From Deltaproteobacteria bacterium (GTDB lineage: Bacteria > Desulfobacterota > DSM-4660 > Desulfatiglandales > Desulfatiglandaceae), in NCBI GenBank assembly GCA_019309145.1, contig JAFDGR010000003.1:1-53691 (forward strand): 53,691 bases of DNA, in the 5' to 3' direction. Below are positions 33,027 to 41,914 of the stretch, in pieces. A program made the translations under genes and the position numbers. Below the pieces are notes generated by a model. It ran no database searches. It saw only the letters and a program-made list of their open reading frames with translations, and was not told where the DNA came from. Each line of letters starts with the position of its first letter. Positions within the stretch are counted from its first letter, which is position 1.

Positions 33027-33734
33027 ATGAAGATTGAACGGTTTGAAGATATTGTGAGGCCTGGCAATCTGAGTCGTTGCGAGGAGAAGAAAAGAGGGCA
33101 GGAAAGAGTGGGAAATATTTCGCCTCGGGAGTTGGCTTTTGACATTGATGGCGTCCTGGCTGACACGTTTCGTGTGTTTGTGGAGACCGCCAGGAATCAA
33201 TACCATGTGCAGGTTGCTTATGAGGATATAACCGAGTACGACTTCAGAAAAGTTATTGACATAGATATTGAGATTGCAAGGGATATTATCGAGAGGATCC
33301 TTGATCATCCCATCCAGATGGGAATCAGGCCCATTGAGGGAGCGGTAGAGGTGCTCAGGCTCCTGGCAGGGGAGGGGCCGATTCTCCTGGTTACCGCGAG
33401 GCCCGGGAGATCGGCCATCTATGAGTGGGTTCTTCAACACCTGCAGGGGGTGGATAGCAATTTGATCCGGCTGGAGGCGACCGGTACTCACGAGGAGAAA
33501 GTCCCGATCCTTCTTAAACATGGGATCAGATATTTTGTGGAAGACCGTCTTGATACGTGCTATTTGCTCGCGACGGCGCAGGTGACACCCATTGTGTTCG
33601 AGCAGCCCTGGAATCAAAAGCCGCACCCGTTCATTCGGGTCCGTTCATGGGCGGAGATTGAACAAATGATAGCCTGGAGCGGATCGACGTATGCCAAGGG
33701 GTGTTTGCGCGATGCATCGCAAAAAAAATCTTGA
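33027..33734 (+). CDS. HAD-superfamily phosphatase, 5'-nucleotidase-like
   Basis: A 235-residue HAD hydrolase. Motif I is FDIDGVLADTF (catalytic aspartates about 38 and 40), motif II is LLVTARP, the lysine is in THEEKVPIL and motif IV is YFVEDRLDTC. The pattern with DGVLADT and an all-helical cap resembles the 5'(3')-nucleotidase / NT5C group. Substrate is unknown. About 34 residues precede motif I, so a later start such as GTG 33108 (AGGAAAGA upstream) is also possible. It leads a group of small rightward genes. Confidence 0.82.
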   Translation: MKIERFEDIVRPGNLSRCEEKKRGQERVGNISPRELAFDIDGVLADTFRVFVETARNQYHVQVAYEDITEYDFRKVIDIDIEIARDIIERILDHPIQMGIRPIEGAVEVLRLLAGEGPILLVTARPGRSAIYEWVLQHLQGVDSNLIRLEATGTHEEKVPILLKHGIRYFVEDRLDTCYLLATAQVTPIVFEQPWNQKPHPFIRVRSWAEIEQMIAWSGSTYAKGCLRDASQKKS

Positions 33735-33825
33735 CACCGTTGTTGTGAAAAAGAAAATTAAATTTATGATGCAACCACAGATGATACCTGGGGAATATTT
33801 ACATTGATTTGGAAAGGAGGGGACC

Positions 33826-33990
33826 ATGCCGACCTATGAATTTCAGTGTCAGAAATGCAAGAAATCCTTTTCAATAATCTTGAGTATAAGGGAATACGAG
33901 ACAAAGAAAATCAGATGCCCGAAATGCAAGAGTACCAGGGTGAAGCAGCAGATCACTCCCTTTCAGGTGGTGACTTCCAAGAAGAGCTAG
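33826..33990 (+). CDS. FmdB-type zinc-ribbon protein (54 residues)
   Basis: A short gene with AAAGGAGGGG before ATG 33826 and a TAG at 33990. The protein starts MPTYEFQCQKCKKSF and has a second pair CPKC, giving a four-cysteine zinc ribbon (C8, C11, C31, C34) typical of FmdB/regulatory-protein ribbons. The C-terminal third is basic. Such proteins are common and poorly understood; a nucleic-acid or protein-binding role is possible. Confidence 0.85.
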   Translation: MPTYEFQCQKCKKSFSIILSIREYETKKIRCPKCKSTRVKQQITPFQVVTSKKS

Positions 33991-34033
33991 TAGACAACCT
34001 GGGTCGTTTTGTGAGCAGAAAGGAAGAGAAGAG

Positions 34034-34324
34034 ATGAAATGCCCTTACTGTGAAAAGGAAATTCCGGGAAAGACGTGCCCGGATTGTGGGGCTACAATGC
34101 CGGAAGAAGCACGGTATTGTATGCAATGTGGAAACCTCCTTGATGATGCAGATGAAACAATTTCCCAAAACGGGGAGGATGACCTGGATTTTGAAAATCG
34201 CGTCCTGTGCCCGGACGGCACCTGCACAGGGATTATTGTGGATGGCAAGTGCACGGAATGCGGGAGGACCTTTACGCCTGAAGAGCCGGCGGAAAATGGG
34301 GAGGGGGAAGGCGTTGATGTATGA
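34034..34324 (+). CDS. Multi-zinc-ribbon protein
   Basis: A 96-residue acidic protein with several CxxC pairs: CPYC (3-6), CPDC (15-18), CMQC (29-32) and a C-terminal set around CPDGTC and CTEC. This gives two zinc ribbons separated by an acidic linker (DDADETISQNGEDDLD). GAGAAGAG precedes the ATG. Its end overlaps the queD start by 8 bp. It follows the FmdB-like gene by 43 bp. Function is unknown. Confidence 0.8.
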   Translation: MKCPYCEKEIPGKTCPDCGATMPEEARYCMQCGNLLDDADETISQNGEDDLDFENRVLCPDGTCTGIIVDGKCTECGRTFTPEEPAENGEGEGVDV

Positions 34325-34688
34325 ATTGAAAGTGACATCCCGGTTTGCCGCGGCTCATCAACTGAGGGAGTTTCACGGGGCTTGTGAGAACCTCCATGGC
34401 CACAACTGGAAAGTGGAGGTGTACGTCACGGGGCAGAACCTGAGAAAGGAAGGTCTGCTCGTTGACTTTGGTGAAATGAAACAGGCGACAAAAGAAGCGC
34501 TGGGGACGCTGGATCACCGTTTTCTCAACGAGCTGGAGCCATTCAGGGATAATAACCCTTCATCCGAGAATATTGCCCACCACATTTTCAAGTACCTGTC
34601 CAGCAAACTGAACCATGGAGACGTCCGGGTCAGCAAGGTAACCGCATGGGAATCTGAAGATGCCTGTGCAAGCTACATGGAACCTTGA
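34317..34688 (+). CDS. queD: 6-carboxytetrahydropterin synthase (QueD/PTPS family)
   Basis: A 123-residue enzyme of the 6-pyruvoyl-tetrahydropterin synthase fold. The zinc histidines are H15 in AAAHQL and those in the LHGHNW loop; the catalytic cysteine is in GACENLHGH. LVDFGEMK, LDHRFLN and the substrate glutamate in TAWESEDACASY are also present. Cys followed by three residues and HGH fits the QueD branch, which makes 6-carboxytetrahydropterin for queuosine and other deazapurines. ATG 34317 has GGAGGGG upstream. No queC or queE is in the window. Confidence 0.92.
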   Translation: MYELKVTSRFAAAHQLREFHGACENLHGHNWKVEVYVTGQNLRKEGLLVDFGEMKQATKEALGTLDHRFLNELEPFRDNNPSSENIAHHIFKYLSSKLNHGDVRVSKVTAWESEDACASYMEP

Positions 34689-34727
34689 GGGGTGTCCCGA
34701 TAAGCATCTTGAGCAGCAGGAACGGAG

Positions 34728-35486
34728 ATGAAAATATTTGCTTTTATTCCCGCCCGCTATGATTCAACACGGTTTCCGGGGAAACCCCTTGCCCTGATAA
34801 AAGGGAAACCCATGATTCAGCACGTTTATGAACGCTCCCTGCGGTGTGTGGAAATAGCAGACACCTATGTGGCAACAGATCATGCTGGTATTTACAAGGC
34901 GGTTCAGGCCTTCGGGGGAAAGGCCGTCATGACAAGCCGGGACCACCGGTCCGGAACCGACCGGATAGCAGAAGCCGTTGTGGCGCTGGGAGTATCAAGC
35001 AAAGACCTGATTGTGAATATCCAGGGAGACCAACCCATCTTTGAACCGGGCATGATATCAGACCTTGTCGCACCATTTTTCCAGGAAGAACTCGCACCCA
35101 TGGCGACCCTCAAGTACAGGATGCTCCAGGAGGAAGAAAGAGAAAACCCGAACCACGTGAAAGTAGTGACGGACAGGAACGGTTATGCCCTCTATTTTTC
35201 CCGGTATCCCATACCATTTGTTCGAGATCCACGAGGAAAGGACATCGTCTTCCAGAAACACCTGGGGTTTTATGCATATCGGCGTGATTTTTTGTTGGAG
35301 TTTACCCGTTTAGAGCCCGGGGTGCTCGAAAAGGCGGAAAAACTGGAACAGTTACGGGCACTGGAATACGGGTTCCGGATCAAGGTGAGTGAAACCCTCT
35401 ACAATTCCCTGGAAGTTGATGTACCTGAAGATATTGGGCGTATCGAAAAAGCGCTTGAAGAGGGGCCTCTCAGTCGTCATCCTTGA
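34728..35486 (+). CDS. kdsB: 3-deoxy-manno-octulosonate cytidylyltransferase (KdsB)
   Basis: Activates Kdo with CTP to CMP-Kdo for the lipopolysaccharide inner core. The 252-residue protein has the nucleotide loop IPARYDSTRFPGKPL (8-22), VATDH, TSRDHRSGTDRIAE, VNIQGDQP and KHLGFYAYRRDFL, and ends with the LEVDVPEDI segment, all conserved. The length is normal. Its last 17 bp overlap the convergent ACT-domain gene. With lpxB it supports a lipid A-Kdo envelope. Confidence 0.97.
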   Translation: MKIFAFIPARYDSTRFPGKPLALIKGKPMIQHVYERSLRCVEIADTYVATDHAGIYKAVQAFGGKAVMTSRDHRSGTDRIAEAVVALGVSSKDLIVNIQGDQPIFEPGMISDLVAPFFQEELAPMATLKYRMLQEEERENPNHVKVVTDRNGYALYFSRYPIPFVRDPRGKDIVFQKHLGFYAYRRDFLLEFTRLEPGVLEKAEKLEQLRALEYGFRIKVSETLYNSLEVDVPEDIGRIEKALEEGPLSRHP

Positions 35487-35958
35487 AGATTCGTGCGGCC
35501 AGGTCAATATCCTCAGGGCAGAAAATAAAGAGAGACTTCTCTCCGCCCGGAAGAGCTGATCCGTAAACATAATTGATGTTGATCCCCTCTTCACCGAATT
35601 TTTTCGCCATCTGGGCGAGGATGCCGGGCTTGTTTTCGATTTCCAGCGCGATGACGGGCATAATATCGAAGAGATACTCTCCCTTGGAAAGCAGGTCAAT
35701 AGCCCGGTCCGTGTCCTCCACCAGGAGGCGGATGAGAGCGAAATCGGCTGAATCTTTCTGCATGGAGCCATAGCTTGCCGCCGGCGCAATCCTCTTCAAG
35801 GATTTTCCTCTGGCCTTGAAAATCTGTTGCACATACCCGGAAGCATCCTGAATCGTCAGGGCATCGATATTGATGCCCGCATCCGAAAGAAGGCTCGCGA
35901 GTTTTCCCAGTTCGCCGGGGACGTTTTTCAGGAATAGTGCTATTTCAGTTCTGACCAT
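35470..35958 (-). CDS. ACT-domain regulatory protein
   Basis: A 162-residue protein made of two ACT domains: one at about 4-70 (LFLKNVPGELGKLASLLSDAGINIDALTIQD) and one at about 95-160 (VIALEIENKPGILAQMAKKFGEEGININYVYGS). It has no catalytic domain. Paired ACT proteins bind amino acids and often regulate them. It lies 17 bp after hflC on the same strand but is not obviously linked to it in function. Confidence 0.88.
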   Translation of the reverse strand: MVRTEIALFLKNVPGELGKLASLLSDAGINIDALTIQDASGYVQQIFKARGKSLKRIAPAASYGSMQKDSADFALIRLLVEDTDRAIDLLSKGEYLFDIMPVIALEIENKPGILAQMAKKFGEEGININYVYGSALPGGEKSLFIFCPEDIDLAARIFKDDD

Positions 35959-35975
35959 GTCTCATCTCCTGCTGT

Positions 35976-36923
35976 TCAGTTCCCTGAAGTCATTTCATAC
36001 CCTTTGAGATACTTGAAGAAGTCGCTTTTCGTGGACAAAACAAGTGTGCTGTTTTTGTCCAGTGTTTTCCGGTAGGTGTCAAGGGTCTTGAGAAAAGAAT
36101 AGAACTCCGGGTCCTTATTGTACGCCTCAGCATAGATATGGGTGGCATTAGCGTCGGCCTTTCCCTTGATTTCCTGGGCCTTTCTGTAGGCCTGGGAAGT
36201 GATCTGTTTCAGGTCTTTATCCCGGTCGCCTTCAATTTTTCTGATCTCTCCTTTTCCTTCCGACCGGAACTTTTCAGCCATCTGTTTTCTTTCCGCAATC
36301 ATCCTGGAGTACACCGATTTCCGAACCTGCTCCACGTAGTTGAGTCTCTTTATCTTCAGGTCGACGAGCTGGATTCCGTATTTTGCGACCTTTGGCTGGG
36401 CCTGCTCAAGGATCCCTTCGGTGATTTTTTCTCTTCCCATGCTCACCTTGCCAAGAGGGCTATTCTTCATATCTTGGCCGATGACTATCCTGGAGGTATC
36501 CAGTTTCCGGTTGGTCCACCGGACGGTCTCAATCAAGGGATAGGATGTCACGAAGTTTCGAACCGCAGCGTCCAGGATATCATCCAGGCGGGCCTGCGCG
36601 CCGAGCACGTTGCTGACGGTTTGGAAAAATTTCAGGGGATCTACAATCTTCCAGCGGGCAAACGTGTCCACCCAGATAAACGTCTTGTCAAGGGTTGGGA
36701 TCTGGCCGGGATCACCGTCCCACTCAAGCAGGTTTTTGGGAAAATAGTTGGCATTTTGAATAATGGGAATTTTCAAATAGAGGCCCGGTTCTGTCTTCGG
36801 GCCGCCGATTGCCTCACCGAACTGGGTAATAACCACCTGTTCGGTTTCATCCACGACATACGCGGCCGAATAAAGGCCTATCAGGATAATAATAAGTGGA
36901 ATGATCAATATCTTGAGTTTCAT
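35976..36923 (-). CDS. hflC: Membrane protease modulator HflC
   Basis: A 315-residue SPFH/prohibitin protein that with HflK forms a large periplasmic cage around FtsH. It has an N-terminal membrane anchor (residues 5-23), then the SPFH domain starting VVDETEQVVITQFGEAIG, and a charged coiled coil with RSEGKGEIRKIEGDRDKD. Its ATG overlaps the hflK stop by 4 bp. The neighbours do not include ftsH. Confidence 0.95.
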   Translation of the reverse strand: MKLKILIIPLIIILIGLYSAAYVVDETEQVVITQFGEAIGGPKTEPGLYLKIPIIQNANYFPKNLLEWDGDPGQIPTLDKTFIWVDTFARWKIVDPLKFFQTVSNVLGAQARLDDILDAAVRNFVTSYPLIETVRWTNRKLDTSRIVIGQDMKNSPLGKVSMGREKITEGILEQAQPKVAKYGIQLVDLKIKRLNYVEQVRKSVYSRMIAERKQMAEKFRSEGKGEIRKIEGDRDKDLKQITSQAYRKAQEIKGKADANATHIYAEAYNKDPEFYSFLKTLDTYRKTLDKNSTLVLSTKSDFFKYLKGYEMTSGN

Positions 36924-37963
36924 TTGTTTCCTCCTTGTGTCTGCCCGAGGGTCAATAAGGGGAGGAGGTTTTTTTGCTCCGAATCCACGATATATTTTTT
37001 CCCCAGCTTTGGGAAAATCTCCTGAATGGCCTCCAGGTAGAGACGACGCCGGGTGACATCCTTTGCCTTGCTGTATTCAGCATAGAGCGCCAGAAAGCGG
37101 GCGGCATCTCCCTTGGCCCGGTTCACCCGGTCCAGAGCATACCCTTCTGCGCCCTTGATGGTCTTTTCCGCGTTTCCCCTGGCAGCCGGGATAACCCTGT
37201 TGTACTCTTCCTTTGCCTGGTAGATCATTTTTTCCTTTTCCTGTATGGCCTGGTTCACCTCATTAAATGAAGGCTGTACCGGCTCAGGAACATTGGTCCG
37301 CTTCATTTCAATAGTGACCAGCTTGATGCCGGTTTCCGCCTGCTCAAGCTCCTTTTGGAGAAGCTCCTTGGCAGCGTCGGCTATTTCCTCGCGCTTGCTG
37401 ATGACCTCGTTAATGCTCCGGTCTCCAACAACCAGGCGCATGGTGGCCTCGGCGAGGTCCCGCAAGGTGGCCCTGACGTTCCGCACCTTGAAAAGGTACT
37501 TATAAGGATCCTTGACGCGGTATTGGACAATCCAGGGAACGACTGCCACGTTCAGATCTCCGGTGAGCATCAGGGATTCATTCAGGTATGCGGACCCTGA
37601 TGCATAGCGGGTGCGAACGCCGGCCGCAATGGTCCTGAGTCCGAATTCCTCTTTGAAGACGTAACGGACCTTCACCTTGGTGATTTTCTCGATCCCGCTG
37701 GGGAGCTTGAAGTTGAGCCCGGGCGGAGTGGTCCTGGAAAATTTTCCAAAACGCTGAACTACCCCCACCTCATCGACACCCACGGTATAGAAACAGCTTG
37801 TGCCGAGGAGGACGATGATGATTGCCACCACGACAAGCCATACTCCGCCGGGGAACCTGCCTTTCATCCCCTTGATTTTTTCAATCATCTCGTCTACCTT
37901 TGGAGGTCCACCTCCACCCTGGCTTTTCTTTTGTTGCTGCAACTTTTCCCAATCCCAGGCCAT
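36920..37963 (-). CDS. hflK: Membrane protease modulator HflK
   Basis: A 347-residue SPFH protein, partner of HflC. It has an acidic/glycine-rich cytoplasmic start (MAWDWEKLQQQKKSQGGGGPPKVDEM), one membrane segment near 45-65, the SPFH domain (VDEVGVVQRFGKFSRTTPPGLNFKLP) and the coiled coil with AARGNAEKTIKGAEGYALDRVNRAKGDAARF. ATG 37963 begins the conserved WDW start; an in-frame longer reading is not supported. A promoter lies at 38007-38035. Confidence 0.95.
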   Translation of the reverse strand: MAWDWEKLQQQKKSQGGGGPPKVDEMIEKIKGMKGRFPGGVWLVVVAIIIVLLGTSCFYTVGVDEVGVVQRFGKFSRTTPPGLNFKLPSGIEKITKVKVRYVFKEEFGLRTIAAGVRTRYASGSAYLNESLMLTGDLNVAVVPWIVQYRVKDPYKYLFKVRNVRATLRDLAEATMRLVVGDRSINEVISKREEIADAAKELLQKELEQAETGIKLVTIEMKRTNVPEPVQPSFNEVNQAIQEKEKMIYQAKEEYNRVIPAARGNAEKTIKGAEGYALDRVNRAKGDAARFLALYAEYSKAKDVTRRRLYLEAIQEIFPKLGKKYIVDSEQKNLLPLLTLGQTQGGNK

Positions 37964-38006
37964 AGTTTTACCCCGTTCCTCTCTTTGAGAAAGATATTTT
38001 ATAATA

Positions 38007-38035
38007 AGGATATAGGGAATTGACCGGCACGTCAA
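38007..38035 (-). promoter_or_regulatory. Promoter of hflKC
   Basis: Read leftward: TTGACG (38035-38030), a 17-base spacer and TATCCT (38012-38007), with an AT-rich TTATTATAAAAT just downstream. It lies about 45 bp before hflK. The opposite strand must carry the signal for the DciA-like gene, for which I see only weak candidates. Confidence 0.55.
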
Positions 38036-38081
38036 GGCTTAATGCTCTGGAGTATTCTTGACTTGAAAAGTATCTCCGTTT

Positions 38082-38399
38082 ATGTTTGACGCCATGGATG
38101 AACGAAAAACGTCATTGACTCCCCTGAAAGAAATCCTCGACAGGATGTTCAAAGAAGGCGGCCTTCCCTTTGATATGGATAACGCCAGGATCTGGAAGGT
38201 GTGGGAAGGAGTGGTTGGGCCGTCGGTGGCGAGACACGCGAAACCGCTGTGGATAAAACAGCGCCTTTTACGGGTGGGGGTATCGGATCCCATCTGGCTC
38301 CAGGAACTCCGCTTTCAGGAACAGGATATCAGGGAAAAATTGAACCAGGCACTGGGGAAGGAGGCCGTGGAGAGGATCGAGTTCAGACTGGGGCAGTGA
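38082..38399 (+). CDS. DciA-like (DUF721) protein
   Basis: A 105-residue protein with the DUF721 pattern: an N-terminal helix (LTPLKEILDRMFKEGGLPF), KVWEGVVGPSVARHAKPLWIKQRLLRVGVSDPIWLQELRFQEQDIREKLNQALG, and an IEFRLG end. DUF721 includes DciA, which works with replicative helicase DnaB loading in bacteria lacking DnaC. ATG 38082 or 38094 may start it; neither has a strong ribosome site. It overlaps the convergent methyltransferase by 17 bp. Confidence 0.82.
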   Translation: MFDAMDERKTSLTPLKEILDRMFKEGGLPFDMDNARIWKVWEGVVGPSVARHAKPLWIKQRLLRVGVSDPIWLQELRFQEQDIREKLNQALGKEAVERIEFRLGQ

Positions 38400-39111
38400 G
38401 TGAGTATTTCCCCTGTCCCAAAATGGGCGGGAGAATTTCCAGGCCCGGGTTGCCCTCCAACACCGTTTCCACAAGGACGAGTTTAGCGCTGGAGTGAAGG
38501 TCGGGGTAGACCACCTGGAGCCGTTTGGGTTCCAGGTTGAAGCGTCTTGATTGACTCAAAAGATCAATAAGTCTTTCAGCAGGGTAAACCATCGTAAACC
38601 TCCCTTTTATTTTCAAGAGATACCGGGCTGTTGCCAGGATATCTTCCAGAGAGACGAGAATTTCGTGCCGAGCGATGGCCCGGGATGTGTTCGGGTTGAT
38701 TCGACCGCTCTCGGGTTTGCGGTAGGGCGGGTTGCAGGTGACAACATCAGCGATCTCCGGAGAAAGAGGTGGGTGGCGGATATCTGCCAGTAGGGTTTTC
38801 ATTTTTCGCGAGAGACCATTGACCATTGTGTTTTTTGAAGCCCGTTGGGCCAGGTCAGGCTGGATTTCAATCCCCAGGGCATGCCCCAGGGACGTGGTCA
38901 GCAGGAGGATGAGGGGAATAACGCCACAACCGGTGCCCAGATCAACCAGGAAATCCCCGGATCTTATTGTCACGAATTCAGCCAGGAGGAGGGCATCCAC
39001 TGAAAAACGATATCCGTCCCTTGGCTGGATTACTTTCAACCGTCCGTCCAGGAGCGAGTCGACCGTTTCATGGGGGCCGGGTCTTCTGTCAGGAGACTTG
39101 GATGATTTCAT
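38383..39111 (-). CDS. tRNA1(Val) A37 N6-methyltransferase-like (TrmN6/YfiC family)
   Basis: A 242-residue class I SAM methyltransferase. Motif I is VDLGTGCGVIPLIL, the acidic residue of motif II is in LGIEIQPDLA, and the amino-methylase NPPY is in VTCNPPYRKPESGR. The start with LLDGRLKVIQPRDGYRFSVDALLLAEFV is the YfiC/TrmN6 signature for N6-adenine methylation of tRNA. Substrate is inferred from family only. Its start overlaps the DUF1015 gene by 23 bp. Confidence 0.9.
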   Translation of the reverse strand: MKSSKSPDRRPGPHETVDSLLDGRLKVIQPRDGYRFSVDALLLAEFVTIRSGDFLVDLGTGCGVIPLILLLTTSLGHALGIEIQPDLAQRASKNTMVNGLSRKMKTLLADIRHPPLSPEIADVVTCNPPYRKPESGRINPNTSRAIARHEILVSLEDILATARYLLKIKGRFTMVYPAERLIDLLSQSRRFNLEPKRLQVVYPDLHSSAKLVLVETVLEGNPGLEILPPILGQGKYSLTAPV

Positions 39112-40444
39112 AGGGATCGATTTTGTTCAAAACGAGGCCGGTCAATACCTTTGGAAAAAAGTAAGTAGATTTCCGAGGCATCACGAGTGACAGGCCTGCA
39201 ATTTCTTTCACCTGTGCCATCTTTGTCGGATTCAGCAAAAAGGTCATCTGAAAATCATGGGAATGAACAAGAGAAAGGGCTGATTTTATACTGCTCTGGT
39301 ATTGGAAGACTTTTTCGTCGTCTAAGTGCGCCTTGGTAAAACCCAGGGCCTTTTGCAGCAGGAAACGGGAAAGCACGAGGACATCAAGGTTCTTGAGCGC
39401 CGGGTGGAGGTCATCCCCCATTTGATCCCGTACCCCTTTCTTCAAGGAAAAAAGGTACCCATTTCCGGCGTCTTCATGGTAAAATCCAATGGCCGTGTTG
39501 GATTGCCCTGCCTTTGCAAGGGCGGTCCTGAAATCATGGGAACCGGCGGCCGGGTCGCCGGGTGGCAAGGGGATTTTTTCAATGGTAAACCAAGCCTCAA
39601 TCCGGGAGAGAAAATTCTTCAGGTCAAAACCCGGAGCGCTTTTTACGAGACGATGGGAAGGAAGGATGGTGAGACCTTCGTCATTCATATTGGTGAGATA
39701 CATCATCGTAAATTCGTAAGACCTGTTTGCCGGTTTTCGGCCGTATCTGGTCCGCATCATATTTCTATAGGTGCGTGCGGTCTCGTACCGGTGATGACCG
39801 TCGGCGATGAAAAGCGTCTTCGGGAAAAACGCGCGGGAAATTTTTCTGGCAATGGACGGGGCCTCAATGATCCACATCTGATGCGAACTCCCGTCCTCCA
39901 GGTCAAAAGAGATCTGGGGTTCCATGTGCATGGCGTTTTGACAGATCCCCATGATCATATTGTCACGATCTTCATAGAGTGCGAAAATCTGGCTGAATTG
40001 GGCGTTGCACGCACGCATGAGCCGCAACCGGTCATCCCGGTGTGCTGAAAAGGTCCTTTCATGGGGAAGGATGATTCCCGAATCTTCTTCCTCAATACGG
40101 ACAAGAGCGATGAGTCCCCATCTCGTCTTTCTCGCTTCACCGTCTCCCGGGTCATAGGTCATGGAAGACACGTAAAGACAGGGGCGTTCCGCCCGGGTCA
40201 AGGTCCCTTGCATTTCCCAGCGCTTGAAATAATCAGCCGCCCTTGTATACTTGTTGTCCCAATCGGAATCCCCGGTCTTCTTTTTGCCGAGGATGAGCCG
40301 GATGATATTGCAGGGGTCTTTCTGGTAAAGGATTTCCTGCTCCTCCGTTGAAATGACATCATACGGAGGGGCAACCAGTTTTGAAAAATCTTCATCGTTT
40401 TCAAACAGATAATGGGATCCTCGAAATGGAGCAATAATGGCCAC
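39089..40444 (-). CDS. DUF1015 family protein
   Basis: A protein of about 451 residues with the DUF1015 hallmarks: IAPFRGSHY, LVAPPYDVIS near the start, ILPHERTFSAHRDDRLRLMRAC and LFIADGHHRYETA in the middle. The family is widespread in anaerobes and has been linked to serine metabolism and kinase activity, but the function is not settled. I start at GTG 40444, where family similarity begins; an in-frame TTG at 40516 would add 24 unrelated residues. It is divergent from the deaminase gene. Confidence 0.85.
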   Translation of the reverse strand: MAIIAPFRGSHYLFENDEDFSKLVAPPYDVISTEEQEILYQKDPCNIIRLILGKKKTGDSDWDNKYTRAADYFKRWEMQGTLTRAERPCLYVSSMTYDPGDGEARKTRWGLIALVRIEEEDSGIILPHERTFSAHRDDRLRLMRACNAQFSQIFALYEDRDNMIMGICQNAMHMEPQISFDLEDGSSHQMWIIEAPSIARKISRAFFPKTLFIADGHHRYETARTYRNMMRTRYGRKPANRSYEFTMMYLTNMNDEGLTILPSHRLVKSAPGFDLKNFLSRIEAWFTIEKIPLPPGDPAAGSHDFRTALAKAGQSNTAIGFYHEDAGNGYLFSLKKGVRDQMGDDLHPALKNLDVLVLSRFLLQKALGFTKAHLDDEKVFQYQSSIKSALSLVHSHDFQMTFLLNPTKMAQVKEIAGLSLVMPRKSTYFFPKVLTGLVLNKIDPYEIIQVS

Positions 40445-40553
40445 GGGATATTCGCTGCCTCCAGGGTGTCTAAAAGATGAGGCATTAGTATGAGATACTT
40501 TTCTTTCAGGAGTCAAGACTTTTTGCCCGCAGCAATGGGAAGGAGCTTATGGC

Positions 40554-41912
40554 ATGAAGGGTGACGATATTCATAGCATTGACGGGGCGGGACGAGGGCA
40601 GATACCACCTGATTTGCTGATTCAGGGAGGTACGCTGTTGAGTATGGTTGAGGGAGAGCCACCCTTGATGAATGCCGTCCTCTCCATAAAGGATGGTCGC
40701 ATCGAAAAAATAGGAGCGGAGGAGGATTTCACTGATCCCGGGTATCGGCACGTAGACCGAATCGATGCCACGCGCGGGATCATATTGCCCGGCCTTGTGA
40801 ACGCTCATACTCACATCGCCATGACCCTGTTCCGGGGATACGCTGATGACCTTCCCCTGAAGACATGGCTTTTTGAGAAGATTTTTCCGCTGGAGGCGCA
40901 GGTCCTGAATCCCCGGACCGTTTACCGGGGTGCGTTGCTTGGATGCCTGGAGATGATCGCCTCCGGGACAACCTGTTTCATGGACGGCTATTTTTTTCAG
41001 GATGAGACGATCCGGGCAACACATGAAGCCGGCCTCAGGGCGCTGATCGCCCAAGGCGTTATTGATTTTCCCGCCCCCGGTGTTCCTGATCCTCGAGAAA
41101 ACTTGAATATTGCAACAGATTTTGTCAAGAAATGGGAGCATTTTTCCGAACTGATTCAACCGGGCTTGTTCTGTCACAGCCCCGTGACCTGTTCCAGGGA
41201 GACCCTGACGAGAGCGCTCGAGGTTTCTCTGGAAGGGCCGGCACTTTTACAGATCCATCTGTCAGAAACCCTCGAGGAAGTGCAAACGCTCATGGAAAAG
41301 ACCGGAAGGAGGCCGGTCAGATACCTGCAGGATATCGGGTTTCTCAACCCTTGCCTCGTTGCAGCCCATGCTGTTCACCTGGATGACGAAGAGATCGCAT
41401 TGCTCTCAGAGAGGGGCGTGAAGGTGGTCCATGTGCCGGAGAGCAACATGAAGCTTTCCGCGGGTATTGCACCGGTCAAAAAGATGATGGAAGCGGGTCT
41501 TGCAATAGGCATTGGGACGGATGGGAGCGCATCCAATAATGACCTTGACCTTTTTCTGGAGATGGATACTGCGGCAAAATTGGGAAAGGTGTCCACCATG
41601 GATCCGGTTTGCCTGAACGCGCGGGAAGTCCTCACCATGGCCACCGCAGTGGGCGCATCTCTTCTCGGGCTGGAAAACGAGATCGGCACACTTGAAAAGG
41701 GAAAACGCGCGGATATAATCGTGGTGGACCTTGACGCGCCGCACCTCCGGCCTCTTTATGATCCTTATTCCACGCTGGTTTATTCGGCCAGCGGAGCAGA
41801 TGTGAAAGATGTCATTGTGCAGGGACGTGTCCTGATGAGGGATCGGGTTTTCATGACCCTCGATCCGGAAGAGATCATGGCGAAGGTAAAAGAAATAACC
41901 GGCGATCTATAA
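40554..41912 (+). CDS. mtaD: 5-methylthioadenosine/S-adenosylhomocysteine deaminase
   Basis: A 452-residue metal-dependent amidohydrolase. Metal and catalytic residues are seen in GLVNAHTHIAMTLFRG, the LLQIHLSE segment, LVAAHAVHLDD and IGTDGSASNNDLDLF. A C-terminal strand region (LEKGKRADIIVVDLDAPH) completes the composite domain. It would deaminate S-adenosylhomocysteine or methylthioadenosine to the inosine forms. ATG 40554 has AAGGAG eight bases upstream. Related enzymes deaminate other adenosines, so substrate range is not certain. Confidence 0.92.
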   Translation: MKGDDIHSIDGAGRGQIPPDLLIQGGTLLSMVEGEPPLMNAVLSIKDGRIEKIGAEEDFTDPGYRHVDRIDATRGIILPGLVNAHTHIAMTLFRGYADDLPLKTWLFEKIFPLEAQVLNPRTVYRGALLGCLEMIASGTTCFMDGYFFQDETIRATHEAGLRALIAQGVIDFPAPGVPDPRENLNIATDFVKKWEHFSELIQPGLFCHSPVTCSRETLTRALEVSLEGPALLQIHLSETLEEVQTLMEKTGRRPVRYLQDIGFLNPCLVAAHAVHLDDEEIALLSERGVKVVHVPESNMKLSAGIAPVKKMMEAGLAIGIGTDGSASNNDLDLFLEMDTAAKLGKVSTMDPVCLNAREVLTMATAVGASLLGLENEIGTLEKGKRADIIVVDLDAPHLRPLYDPYSTLVYSASGADVKDVIVQGRVLMRDRVFMTLDPEEIMAKVKEITGDL

Positions 41913-41914
41913 GG

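Noticed and set aside
38056-38086. Promoter TTGACT-N17-TATGTT before the DciA-like gene
   Set aside because: The -10 would overlap ATG 38082, giving a leaderless start at 38094; possible but likely chance.
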